From Edaphosphingomonas laterariae (GTDB lineage Bacteria; Pseudomonadota; Alphaproteobacteria; Sphingomonadales; Sphingomonadaceae): a stretch of 43,121 bases of DNA. The stretch lies in assembly GCF_900188165.1 (NCBI RefSeq), contig NZ_FZOS01000029.1:1-43121 (forward strand), in the 5' to 3' direction. Made by a program: the position numbers and the translations under genes. The notes under the pieces were generated by a model. It saw only the letters and a list, made by a program, of their open reading frames with translations. It did no database searches and was not told the origin of the DNA. Positions 7,024 to 15,103 of this stretch are shown here, in pieces (within the stretch, counting starts at the first letter, position 1; each line of letters starts with the position of its first letter).

Positions 7024-9461
7024 CCCTGCACGAATATCGACGCAGGGCGGATCGGCTGGCGGATCATCTGCCATGGGCCGCGATCGTGGCCCCCGGCATC
7101 ATACTCAACAAGGATGGCAGCTTTCAGCGGACCTTCGCCTTCCGCGGTCCCGATCTGGAAAGTGCCACGCCCGCCGAACTCGTGTCGATCTCGGCCCGGA
7201 TCAACAACATGCTTCGTCGCTTCGGCAGCGGCTGGGCACTTTATTTTGAGGCCGATCGCCACGAGGCCCAAGGTTATCCGGCAAGCGATTTCCCGGACAT
7301 CGCCTCGCGGCTTATCGACGCCGAACGCCGCGCCTCCTTCACGGTCGCCGCCCGCCATTTCGAAAGCCGCTACCGCCTGACGCTGCAATATCTGCCCCCC
7401 GAAGACGCCGTCGCCCAAGCGGGGCAGATGCTGATCGAACCGCGCATCGAAGAACATCCCCGCCGCGACTGGCGGCGGGAGCTCGACCAATTCCGGACGG
7501 AGACCGATCGGACGCTCGATCTTCTGAGCGCGATCCTGCCGGAGGTGTCGGCACTCGACGATGGCGACCTGCTCACTTATCTCCACGGCACAATTTCCGG
7601 GCGCGGACATAAGATCGCCGCGCCCGAGATCCCTTTCTATCTCGATGGCCTCCTAGCCGACACACCTCTGATCGGCGGGCTAGAGCCCATGCTGGGCGAC
7701 CGCCATCTTCGCACACTCACCGTGCTCGGCTTCCCCAATATGAGCCAGCCAGGTCGCCTCGATGCGCTCAACGATCAGGCCTTCGCCTATCGCTGGGTCA
7801 CCCGGTTCATCGCGCTCGATCGCGAGCAGGCAACTCGGACCCTGACCCGGCTGCGGCGCCAATGGTTCAACAAGCGCAAGTCGCTGTCCGCGCTGCTCCG
7901 TGAAATCATGTACAATCAGGCAGCCGCCCTCATCGACAGCGATGCCGACAACAAGGTCGCGGATGCCGATCAGGCGCTCCAGTCATTGGGCGAAGGCCTC
8001 GTCTCGTTCGGCTATCTGACGACGACGATCACCGTCGCCGACGAAACGCACGCTGGGGTTACCGACAAACTGCGCGCGACCGAACGCATCATCAACGGTC
8101 TCGGCTTCACCACCGTGCGGGAAAGCGTCAATGCCGTCGAAGCCTGGCTTTCTTCCTTGCCGGGCCAGGCCTATGCCAATGTCCGCCAGCCGCTGGTCCA
8201 TAGCCTTAACCTCGCCCATCTGATGCCGCTCTCGGCCGTCTGGGCAGGGCCAGCGAACAACGCGCATCTGGCCGGCCCTCCGCTTTTCCAGGCGATCACC
8301 GGCGGGTCGACGCCATTCCGCTTCTCCACCCATGCCGGCGATGTCGGCCATATGCTGATCGCGGGGCCCACCGGTGCCGGGAAATCGGTGCTGCTCGCCT
8401 TCATCGCCTTCCAGTTCCGTCGCTACCCCCACGCTCGCATATTCATCTTCGACAAGGGCTGGTCGGCACGCGCTGCGGTGCTGGCGATGGGTGGGCGCCA
8501 TTATCCGCTTGGCGCCAGTGACCATGGCGACGGGACGTCCGCCCTGGCCTTCCAGCCCCTGCGCCACATCGATGAGGAGGACGAGCGCGTCTGGGCCATG
8601 ACCTGGATCACCTCGCTGATCGAGCATGAGACGATCCTGGTCACGCCGGATATCAAGGAAAGTCTGTGGTCGGCGCTCACCAGTCTGGCGACGGCGCCCG
8701 TCGAACAACGCACGCTGACGGGCCTCAGCCTCCTCCTGCAATCGGCACCGTTGCGATCCGCGCTAGCCAGCTACACGCTGGCGGGGCCTTATGGCCATTT
8801 GCTCGACGCCGCCGAGGACGGATTGGAAATCGGCACGCTCGAATGCTTCGAGACCGAAGCCCTAATGCAGCGCCCGGCGATCGTGGCTCCGGTTCTCACC
8901 TATCTGTTCCACCGGCTCGAGAAGCAGTTTGACGGATCTCCAACGCTGCTGATCCTCGACGAGGCCTGGCTGTTTCTCGATCAGCCGCTGTTCGCGGCCC
9001 GCATTCGCGAATGGTTGAAGACGCTGCGCAAGAAGAATGTTGCCGTCATCTTCGCGACCCAGAGTCTCGCCGACATCTGCGAGAACCGCATCGCACCGGC
9101 CATTATCGAGAGCTGCCCGCAACGTATCCTGCTGCCCAACCCTCGCGCGGACGAGCCACAGTCCCGTGATGCCTATCTGAGGTTCGGGCTCAATCACCGC
9201 CAGATCGAACTGATCAGCCGGGCGACGCCCAAGCGCCATTACTACCTTCAGTCCGCACTCGGGAACCGGCTGTTCGAACTGGGGCTGGGGCCAGCAGCGG
9301 CCGCGCTGTGTGGTGCGTCGGGGCCAGCCGCACAGGCGACGATCGATGCCTTGCTCGCCATTCACGGCGATGAAGATTTCGCAACCCGCTTTCTCGCCGC
9401 CTCCGGCCTGCCCTGGGCCGAAGCCCTTCTGCCTGCCCCCGATGATGGAGACCGCCGATGA
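7017..9461 (+). CDS. trbE: TrbE, conjugation ATPase (VirB4 family)
   Basis: This is the large ATPase (814 residues) that powers pilus assembly and substrate transfer. The N-terminal CagE/TrbE domain starts 'MLALHEYRRRADRLADHLPW'. The ATPase domain has Walker A 'GPTGAGKSVLLAF' near residue 447 and Walker B 'TLLILDEAWLFLD' near 642, followed by 'KKNVAVIFATQSLAD'. The length matches the family. The ATG at 7017 lies inside the end of trbD, with AAAAGGG a short way upstream. The stop overlaps the trbJ ATG by four bases. Confidence 0.95.
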   Translation: MLALHEYRRRADRLADHLPWAAIVAPGIILNKDGSFQRTFAFRGPDLESATPAELVSISARINNMLRRFGSGWALYFEADRHEAQGYPASDFPDIASRLIDAERRASFTVAARHFESRYRLTLQYLPPEDAVAQAGQMLIEPRIEEHPRRDWRRELDQFRTETDRTLDLLSAILPEVSALDDGDLLTYLHGTISGRGHKIAAPEIPFYLDGLLADTPLIGGLEPMLGDRHLRTLTVLGFPNMSQPGRLDALNDQAFAYRWVTRFIALDREQATRTLTRLRRQWFNKRKSLSALLREIMYNQAAALIDSDADNKVADADQALQSLGEGLVSFGYLTTTITVADETHAGVTDKLRATERIINGLGFTTVRESVNAVEAWLSSLPGQAYANVRQPLVHSLNLAHLMPLSAVWAGPANNAHLAGPPLFQAITGGSTPFRFSTHAGDVGHMLIAGPTGAGKSVLLAFIAFQFRRYPHARIFIFDKGWSARAAVLAMGGRHYPLGASDHGDGTSALAFQPLRHIDEEDERVWAMTWITSLIEHETILVTPDIKESLWSALTSLATAPVEQRTLTGLSLLLQSAPLRSALASYTLAGPYGHLLDAAEDGLEIGTLECFETEALMQRPAIVAPVLTYLFHRLEKQFDGSPTLLILDEAWLFLDQPLFAARIREWLKTLRKKNVAVIFATQSLADICENRIAPAIIESCPQRILLPNPRADEPQSRDAYLRFGLNHRQIELISRATPKRHYYLQSALGNRLFELGLGPAAAALCGASGPAAQATIDALLAIHGDEDFATRFLAASGLPWAEALLPAPDDGDRR

Positions 9462-10204
9462 GTGCTCACACGCTTCCGACGCCCGGCCGGCGAAATCTTG
9501 TCCGGTCGTTGCTGATCGCATCACTGCTCGTCGGGCTTAATGTCCCGGCCATGCCCGCAGCCGCGATCCCGGTTTTCGATGCCAGCAACTATGCGCAGAA
9601 TGTGCTGACCGCCGCGCGCACGCTCCAGCAGATCAACCAGCAGATCCAGTCGCTGCAGAATGAAGCAGCCATGCTCATCAATATGGGAAAAAACCTGTCG
9701 CGGGTGGATTTCCCCCAGCTACAGGCGCTGCGGGATCGCCTCGCCGAAATCGATACGCTGATCGCTGAGGCGCGTGGGCTGGCCTTCGAAGTCAGCCGCC
9801 TCGACGATCAGTTTGGCGAAATGTTCCCCGATGCTTTTGACACGGCACTGAGGCTCGACCAACGCGTGACCGGTGCCCGCGCGCGGCTGGATACCAGCAT
9901 GGCGACATTCCGCCAAACGATGGCGGTGCAGGCAGCGATCGCCGAAAATGTCCGCAAGGACAGCGAGGCGATGGCCGAGATCATCGCCACGAGCCAGGAG
10001 GCCGAAGGTGCGCTTCAGGCGGCCCAGGCCACCAACCAGCTGCTGGCGCTGACCGCCAAGCAGCAACTTCAGCTTCAGTCCATGCTCGCCACCCAGTTCC
10101 GGAGCACATCCATCGAGCAGGCCAGACGCGCCCAGGCCGAACAGGATGCGCAGGCGGTAACGCGCCGGTTCCTCGGCTCGGGTCGGGCGTACACACCCCA
10201 ATAG
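9458..10204 (+). CDS. trbJ: TrbJ, periplasmic conjugation protein (VirB5-like)
   Basis: This is a secreted 248-residue protein of the conjugation apparatus, probably a minor pilus or adhesion component. A signal peptide (about residues 1-35: 'LVRSLLIASLLVGLNVPAMPAAA') leads into 'IPVFDASNYAQNVLTAARTLQQINQQI', the hallmark TrbJ opening. The rest is long and helical, rich in Gln and Ala. The start overlaps the trbE stop. The gene is followed by 124 bp without a gene, the only sizeable gap in the operon, in the place where RP4-type loci carry trbK. Confidence 0.92.
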   Translation: MSAHTLPTPGRRNLVRSLLIASLLVGLNVPAMPAAAIPVFDASNYAQNVLTAARTLQQINQQIQSLQNEAAMLINMGKNLSRVDFPQLQALRDRLAEIDTLIAEARGLAFEVSRLDDQFGEMFPDAFDTALRLDQRVTGARARLDTSMATFRQTMAVQAAIAENVRKDSEAMAEIIATSQEAEGALQAAQATNQLLALTAKQQLQLQSMLATQFRSTSIEQARRAQAEQDAQAVTRRFLGSGRAYTPQ

Positions 10205-10247
10205 GCTGAGGTGCCGCCGACGGCATTCCGCCTGCCGGCCGCTCCTC

Positions 10248-10303
10248 GTCGCGGGGCCCGCGCGAGTCCCCCCGCATCCGCACTCGGCCTGCGGCCCCGC
10301 GAC
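10248..10303 (+). repeat. inverted repeat between trbJ and trbL
   Basis: There are perfect 11-base arms, GTCGCGGGGCC (10248-10258) and GGCCCCGCGAC (10293-10303), separated by 34 bases. The stem would be very GC-rich. It is followed by AAAATCC, not a T run, so full termination is doubtful. A role as an mRNA-stability element or partial attenuator setting trbL-I levels below trbB-J is possible (inference). Confidence 0.65.
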
Positions 10304-10328
10304 AAAATCCTTCGAAAGGTCCGCCCAC

Positions 10329-11621
10329 GTGCATGACCTCGACATCATCGACCAGTTCATGACGGTCTTCATCCACTATATCGACAGTGGCTTCGGCCTC
10401 CTCGGCGGCGACGTTGCCTTCCTCGGCACCACGCTGATTGGCATCGATATCACACTGGCCGGCCTGTTCTGGGCAATGGGCGCGGACGACGAAGTCCTGT
10501 TCCGCCTGATCCGAAAGATCCTCTATGTCGGCGCGTTCGCACTCATCCTGAACCATTTTCCGACGCTCGCGGATATCATCTTCCGGTCCTTCGCCGGCCT
10601 TGGCCTGACCGCCGGCGGCAGCGGGATGTCTGCCGATGATCTGCTGCGCCCGGGCCGGCTCGCCGCCACCGGGTTCGAAGCCGCCTGGCCGCTCCTCGAT
10701 CAGGTGGCGGACCTGCTCGGCTTCACGACCTTCTTCGACAATTTCCTGACCATCTCCATCCTGATGCTGGCCTGGGCGTTGGTCCTGCTCGCTTTCTTCA
10801 TCCTCGCCATCCAGCTCTTCGTCACCATCATCGAGTTCAAGCTGACAAGCCTTGCCGGTTTCGTCCTGGTGCCCTTCGCCTTGTGGAACCGCACCAGCTT
10901 CCTTGCCGAACGCGTCCTCGGCAACGTCGTCTCGTCGGGAATCAAGGTGCTGGTGCTCGCCGTCATTGTCGGCATCGGATCGGGATTTTTCGCGGACTTC
11001 ATCTCCGCGCTCGATGGCCAGGAGCCCGATATCGGCCAGGCCATGAGCCTTGTGCTGGCGAGCCTGGCCTTGCTCGGACTTGGAATATTTGGACCGACAA
11101 TCGCTTCCGGACTGGTATCGGGCGCCCCCCAGCTCGGGGCCGGTGCGGCGATCGGTACCACCATCGCGGGTGCGGGCGCGATCGCCATGAGCGGAAGTGC
11201 TGCGATGGCCGCCGCGCGCGGCCTCGCCGGTGGTGCGCTGACTGCCATGCGGGCCGGTACATCCTTGGGGGCTGCCGCCTCGACGGCCTACGCGTTGGGC
11301 CAGGAAGGGTCCGGATCGACCAGCACCGGCGCTGGCCTCAAAGGCATAGGGCGCGCCGTCGCCGGCGGCGTCGCATCGAAGGCAAAAGCCACAGCCGGCT
11401 TCGGCGCAGCAGCCGAAAGGGGCCGAACGGCGACATGGTCCGCGCTCAATCCGACATCTGCCTCTGCGGCCACGACCGGCGCTGAGACTCCGCCATCCTG
11501 GGTCCACGAGCTCCGCGCGGATCAGGCGGCCCGCCACCGCCGGCAGCTGGCCATCCATACGTTGGGCAGCGGCGATCATGGCGGCGCCGGTGCCCATCCT
11601 GACATCTCTGAAAAGGACTGA
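10329..11621 (+). CDS. trbL: TrbL, polytopic inner-membrane protein (VirB6 family)
   Basis: This is a 430-residue channel component. It has at least five hydrophobic segments between residues 15 and 265, for example 'VAFLGTTLIGIDITLAGLFW', 'ILMLAWALVLLAFFILAIQL' and 'VLVLAVIVGIGSGFF'. An Ala/Gly-rich segment and a polar C-terminal tail follow, the usual TrbL layout. The start is a GTG at 10329 with AAAGG upstream. There is no ATG before the first membrane segment that would leave the conserved 'DIIDQFMTVF' opening intact. It ends five bases before the trbF start. Confidence 0.9.
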   Translation: MHDLDIIDQFMTVFIHYIDSGFGLLGGDVAFLGTTLIGIDITLAGLFWAMGADDEVLFRLIRKILYVGAFALILNHFPTLADIIFRSFAGLGLTAGGSGMSADDLLRPGRLAATGFEAAWPLLDQVADLLGFTTFFDNFLTISILMLAWALVLLAFFILAIQLFVTIIEFKLTSLAGFVLVPFALWNRTSFLAERVLGNVVSSGIKVLVLAVIVGIGSGFFADFISALDGQEPDIGQAMSLVLASLALLGLGIFGPTIASGLVSGAPQLGAGAAIGTTIAGAGAIAMSGSAAMAAARGLAGGALTAMRAGTSLGAAASTAYALGQEGSGSTSTGAGLKGIGRAVAGGVASKAKATAGFGAAAERGRTATWSALNPTSASAATTGAETPPSWVHELRADQAARHRRQLAIHTLGSGDHGGAGAHPDISEKD

Positions 11622-11625
11622 CGCC

Positions 11626-12450
11626 ATGGCATTCAAGCGAAGCGTGCAGCGCTACGGAACCACCCCGGAACCCGACACGCCCTATCAACGCGCGGGTCAA
11701 CTCTGGGACGAACGCATCGGTTCGGCCCGCGTTCAGGCCCGCAACTGGCGGATCATGGCTCTTGGCGGTCTGCTCCTGTCATCCGGCCTCGCCGCATCTC
11801 AAATCTGGCTGTCGCTCCAGAGCCGGGTCATTCCCTATGTGGTCGAAGTCGATCGACTTGGCGAGGCGCGCAGCGTTCGTCCGGCCGATAGCAGCTACCG
11901 GCCCACCGACCCGCAGATTGCGTGGCATCTGGCGGCCTTCGTCCGCAACATCCGCTCCGTGTCGCTCGATCCGGTGCTGATGCGCGAGAACTGGCTGGCG
12001 GCCTATGATTTTACGACCAAGCAGGGGGCCATCCGACTTTCGGAACACGCACGCGCCGACGATCCCTTCGCGGATGTCGGGATCCGTACCGTGTCCGTGC
12101 AGGTCACCAGCATCGTGCGCGCCTCCGACCGCAGCTTTCAGGTCAAATGGACCGAGAGCGAATATGAACGCGGCAGCCTCACGGCCGAATCCCGCTGGAC
12201 AGCAATGCTGACGGTGATTGTGCGGCCGCCACGCTCGGCCGATGCCATCCGCAAGAACCCGCTCGGGCTCTATGTCGACGCCATCGACTGGAGCCGGGAG
12301 CTCGAGCCACCGCCCCGCCGAGAGCCACGGTCGACGGCGCCAGCACCGGCGCCGCGCATCCCGTCCGACATTCCACATGGGTCTCCGCTCGATCCGGGCC
12401 TCAGCGGCGAGCTCCCCATTTTATCGGACCCTGAAAGGAACATCGGATGA
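11626..12450 (+). CDS. trbF: TrbF, conjugation protein (VirB8 family)
   Basis: This is a bitopic inner-membrane protein that helps assemble the channel (274 residues). The opening 'MAFKRSVQRYGTTPEPDTPYQRAGQLWDERIGSAR' is typical (here split: 'FKRSVQRYG', 'TPYQRAGQLWDERIGSAR'). One membrane helix, 'WRIMALGGLLLSSGLAAS', is followed by the periplasmic VirB8-like domain. A Pro-rich tail of about 40 residues ends the protein. The ATG at 11626 has AAAAGGA upstream; an earlier in-frame ATG at 11578 lies inside trbL. It overlaps trbG by four bases. Confidence 0.94.
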   Translation: MAFKRSVQRYGTTPEPDTPYQRAGQLWDERIGSARVQARNWRIMALGGLLLSSGLAASQIWLSLQSRVIPYVVEVDRLGEARSVRPADSSYRPTDPQIAWHLAAFVRNIRSVSLDPVLMRENWLAAYDFTTKQGAIRLSEHARADDPFADVGIRTVSVQVTSIVRASDRSFQVKWTESEYERGSLTAESRWTAMLTVIVRPPRSADAIRKNPLGLYVDAIDWSRELEPPPRREPRSTAPAPAPRIPSDIPHGSPLDPGLSGELPILSDPERNIG

Positions 12451-13268
12451 ACCTGCTTGCCCACGGCATCACCATCTTCGCCATTGCCGCCACCTCGCCC
12501 GCATGTGCCACCACCACGGTATCGGCTGGCCGAGTGCTCAGCGCCAATCGGGAGGCGCTTCGCGAGCCTCTCGCCACCCGCTTCACCAATGCCCGACAGG
12601 TCTATGCCTGGTCGGATGGCGCGACCTATCGGCTGTTCGCTCTCCCAGAACGGATCAGCGACATTGCGCTAGAGCCCGCCGAGAAGCTGATCTCGGTCGC
12701 CGCCGGAGACACCGCTCGCTGGATGGTCGGCGATACGGTGAGTGGCGACGGGTCCGAGACTCAGGTCCACATATTGGTCAAACCGATCGAGCGTCATCTC
12801 AGGACCAACATGGTCATCACCACCGATCGGCGGACCTATCATCTCGAGCTCGACAGCGGCTCGGCTGCCGCGATGGCGGCGGTCTCCTGGAGTTACCCGC
12901 GATCCGCGCTGCTCACAATCCGCGCGCCCGAACCGCCCGCCAAGCGCCCCCCGCCGCCTGCCGAAACTTTCGACGCGATGCGCCTTGATTTTGGATACTC
13001 AATCAGCGGCGATCAGCCATCCTGGCGGCCACTGCGAGCCTTCGACGACGGCAGGCAGACCTTCATCCAGTTTCCGGCATCGATCGCCGTATCCTCGGCG
13101 CCACCGCTGTTCCTGCTGAATGCGGAAGGCAAAGCCGAGCTGGTGAACTATCGGATGCGCGGCACCTATTATGTCGTCGACCGCCTGTTCGAGACAGCGG
13201 AGCTCAGGCTGGGCGAAAAGCGCCAGACCATCGTCCGCATCACCCGCACCGGAAGGCAGAAGTCATGA
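12447..13268 (+). CDS. trbG: TrbG, outer-membrane complex protein (VirB9 family)
   Basis: This is a secreted 273-residue protein forming part of the outer-membrane core complex. A signal peptide covers about residues 1-21 ('MNLLAHGITIFAIAATSPACA'). The VirB9/TrbG domain shows 'RQVYAWSDGATYRLFALPE', 'KLISVAAGDTARWMVGD', 'HILVKPIERHLRTNMVITTD', 'RTYHLEL' and near the end 'NYRMRGTYYVVDRLFETAEL'. The order and length match the family. The end overlaps the trbI ATG by four bases. Confidence 0.94.
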   Translation: MNLLAHGITIFAIAATSPACATTTVSAGRVLSANREALREPLATRFTNARQVYAWSDGATYRLFALPERISDIALEPAEKLISVAAGDTARWMVGDTVSGDGSETQVHILVKPIERHLRTNMVITTDRRTYHLELDSGSAAAMAAVSWSYPRSALLTIRAPEPPAKRPPPPAETFDAMRLDFGYSISGDQPSWRPLRAFDDGRQTFIQFPASIAVSSAPPLFLLNAEGKAELVNYRMRGTYYVVDRLFETAELRLGEKRQTIVRITRTGRQKS

Positions 13269-14461
13269 CCGGCCGTTGTGACACACAGCCGGCGGATCCG
13301 GATACGCCGCCTCCTGCCAAACTCGACCCCGCAACGCTGGTATTGCGCGGCACGCCAACGCGACCGGTGCGCATCCGGCGCAATGTGGTGATCGCTCTGT
13401 CCGCCACGACTTTCGCCGCATTGGGAGCGACGACCTGGATGGCGCTCACCCCGCCTGCACTTCGTGCAAGCGGCGAAGAACTGGCCGAGCGACAGGCCGA
13501 ACCAACCGGTGCAGACGAGAAACTGGCCGACATTCCGGCCAGCTATGACGCCATTCCCAAGCTGGGCCCGCCATTGCCGGGTGACCTCGGCAGGCCAATT
13601 CTCGCCCGACAGCAAGCAACAGTCAGCGGCGGATCTGGCCCCGGCCAAGCCGCCGAAGCCGATCCCGTAGCCGAGGCGTACCGAAAACGAGAAGCTGCCC
13701 GCGCTGCCGCCCAAGGTTCGGGGATCATGATGACGCTGCGCGGGGCATCCGCCGGGCCGGACCGCGTTCAGGCAGCGATTGCCGGGGCTCTGGAACCGGA
13801 TGGCGCTGCAGCGCCACGGTCAAGCGATACTTCCGGCACCAGCGTGGTGGGCCCCTCCATCGACGGCATTAATCCATATGCCATGCGCGAGTCCCCGTCA
13901 CCGTGGACGATCAGCGCGGGAACCATCATTGCCGCCAGCCTCTTGACCGGACTCAACTCCGATCTGCCGGGTATAGTCATTGCTCAGGTGAGCGAGAATA
14001 TCGTCGACAGCGCGACCGGTCGCACGCTTCTGATACCGCAGGGCTCCCGGCTCATCGGCCGCTATGAGAACGGGCTGCGATTCCACCAGACTCGTGCGCT
14101 GCTGGTCTGGCAGCGCATACTGTTTCCGAACGGCAGTTCCATCCGTCTCGACGACATGCCCGCCACTGATGCTTCGGGCCAAGTGGGGATCAGCGACCGC
14201 GTCGACCTGCATGGCGGCGCACTTCTGAAAGGCGTCGCCCTTTCCACGTTGTTGGGCGTCGGCAGCGAACTTAGCTTCGGCGATAACGAAAGCGAGATCG
14301 TCCGCGCATTGCGTGAAGCCGGACAGTCCAGCGGAAATCAGGCCGGCCAGGATATCGTCCGCCGCAGCCTCGACATCCAGCCGACCATCACGGTCCGGCC
14401 AGGCTGGCCTGTCCGCGTGCTTGTTCATCGGGACCTGATTCTTCGACCCTGGACCGAGTGA
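13265..14461 (+). CDS. trbI: TrbI, channel scaffold protein (VirB10 family)
   Basis: This protein (398 residues) spans from inner to outer membrane and links ATPase activity to the channel. A short cytoplasmic region is followed by one membrane helix ('VVIALSATTFAALGATTWMAL', given as 'VVIALSATTFAALGATTW'), a Pro/Ala-rich linker and the C-terminal VirB10 domain. That domain has 'AGTIIAASLLTGLNSDLPG', 'ATGRTLLIPQGSRLIGRYE', 'LVWQRILFPNGSSIRLDD' and 'NIQ'-type ending 'DIQPTITVRPGWPVRVLVH'. All blocks are intact. It is the last core trb gene. Confidence 0.95.
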   Translation: MTGRCDTQPADPDTPPPAKLDPATLVLRGTPTRPVRIRRNVVIALSATTFAALGATTWMALTPPALRASGEELAERQAEPTGADEKLADIPASYDAIPKLGPPLPGDLGRPILARQQATVSGGSGPGQAAEADPVAEAYRKREAARAAAQGSGIMMTLRGASAGPDRVQAAIAGALEPDGAAAPRSSDTSGTSVVGPSIDGINPYAMRESPSPWTISAGTIIAASLLTGLNSDLPGIVIAQVSENIVDSATGRTLLIPQGSRLIGRYENGLRFHQTRALLVWQRILFPNGSSIRLDDMPATDASGQVGISDRVDLHGGALLKGVALSTLLGVGSELSFGDNESEIVRALREAGQSSGNQAGQDIVRRSLDIQPTITVRPGWPVRVLVHRDLILRPWTE

Positions 14462-14471
14462 GGATCCGCAG

Positions 14472-14711
14472 ATGCTCAAACTGCCCAAACTGCCCGAGAG
14501 AGTGCCCGTCAAGCTGTCGATCCAGATCTCGCCCGAACTCAACCGCACCTTGCTCGCTTATGCCGAGATCTATGCCGAAACCTACGGCCAGCGAGAGGCG
14601 ATGACCGACCTCGTACCGGTCATCCTGCAAACCTTCCTTGAGGGAGATCGGCACTTCGCCAAGGCCATGCGCGACCGCAGGCTGCCTGTAAGAGGAGCGA
14701 CAAATGCCTGA
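14472..14711 (+). CDS. DUF2274 domain protein
   Basis: This is a 79-residue protein, 'LPERVPVKLSIQISPELNR' followed by 'LLAYAEIYAETYG', that matches the DUF2274 type habitually found just after trbI. Strand-helix-helix spacing suggests a ribbon-helix-helix-like fold, so DNA binding and operon control are plausible but unproven. It starts 10 bases after trbI and overlaps the AlpA-like gene by 8 bases, so all are probably co-transcribed. Confidence 0.85.
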   Translation: MLKLPKLPERVPVKLSIQISPELNRTLLAYAEIYAETYGQREAMTDLVPVILQTFLEGDRHFAKAMRDRRLPVRGATNA

Positions 14712-14928
14712 GGATGCATCATGTAGTCGCTACCGGGGAGAGCGGATCCTGCGCCTGCCGGCAGTCATCGCACGTACGGGTCTCAGTCGCTCGTCGATCT
14801 ACCGGAAAATCGATGAAGGCACCTTCCCTGCCCAGGTGAAGATCAACCACAATTGCGTTGGCTGGCATCAATCTGCGATCGAAGATTGGATCGGCAATCC
14901 CAGGAGCTATGTTCAACCTTTCGATTGA
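14704..14928 (+). CDS. AlpA-family DNA-binding protein
   Basis: This is a 74-residue MerR-like winged-helix protein. 'RILRLPAVIARTGLSRSSIYRKIDEGTFPAQVKI' (given in parts: 'RILRLPAVIARTGLSRSS', 'IYRKIDEGTFP') is the classic AlpA helix-turn-helix. The tail 'GWHQSAIEDWI' is the usual end. AlpA proteins control excision and integration genes of mobile elements and may act as excisionases. Its place between the transfer operon and the convergent integrase fits that role (inference). A diverged copy of its tail follows at 15032. Confidence 0.9.
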   Translation: MPEDASCSRYRGERILRLPAVIARTGLSRSSIYRKIDEGTFPAQVKINHNCVGWHQSAIEDWIGNPRSYVQPFD

Positions 14929-15031
14929 GTCACGGCAAGTGAGCCTGCGATTTGATTGCACGACCTCAGCTTCCCGCCAGCCACTCGGAGTGCCGGGCCA
15001 GCGGCACACGATGACTGCCCATTGACAAATG

Positions 15032-15103
15032 GGTTGCCATACATCCGCCGTGGAGAAATGGACCGCCAATCCCAAGGGCTCCATTCAGCCTTTCGCCGAT
15101 TGA
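15032..15103 (+). pseudogene. remnant of a second AlpA-like C-terminus
   Basis: Read on the + strand, this stretch gives 'GCHTSAVEKWTANPKGSIQP' then FAD and a TGA. It aligns with the end of the intact AlpA-like gene ('GWHQSAIEDWIGNPRSYVQP', then FD and TGA) at about 12 of 23 positions, in the same frame relation to its stop. Nothing upstream of it is recognisable: an in-frame TGA lies at 15023. The last 19 bases overlap the convergent integrase gene. It is therefore the tail of another, diverged alpA gene left by recombination, not a fresh duplication (inference). Confidence 0.7.

Noticed and set aside
9981-11636. A 551-residue open frame on the minus strand opposite trbJ and trbL
   Set aside because: It spans two real genes and is a composition artefact of codon usage.
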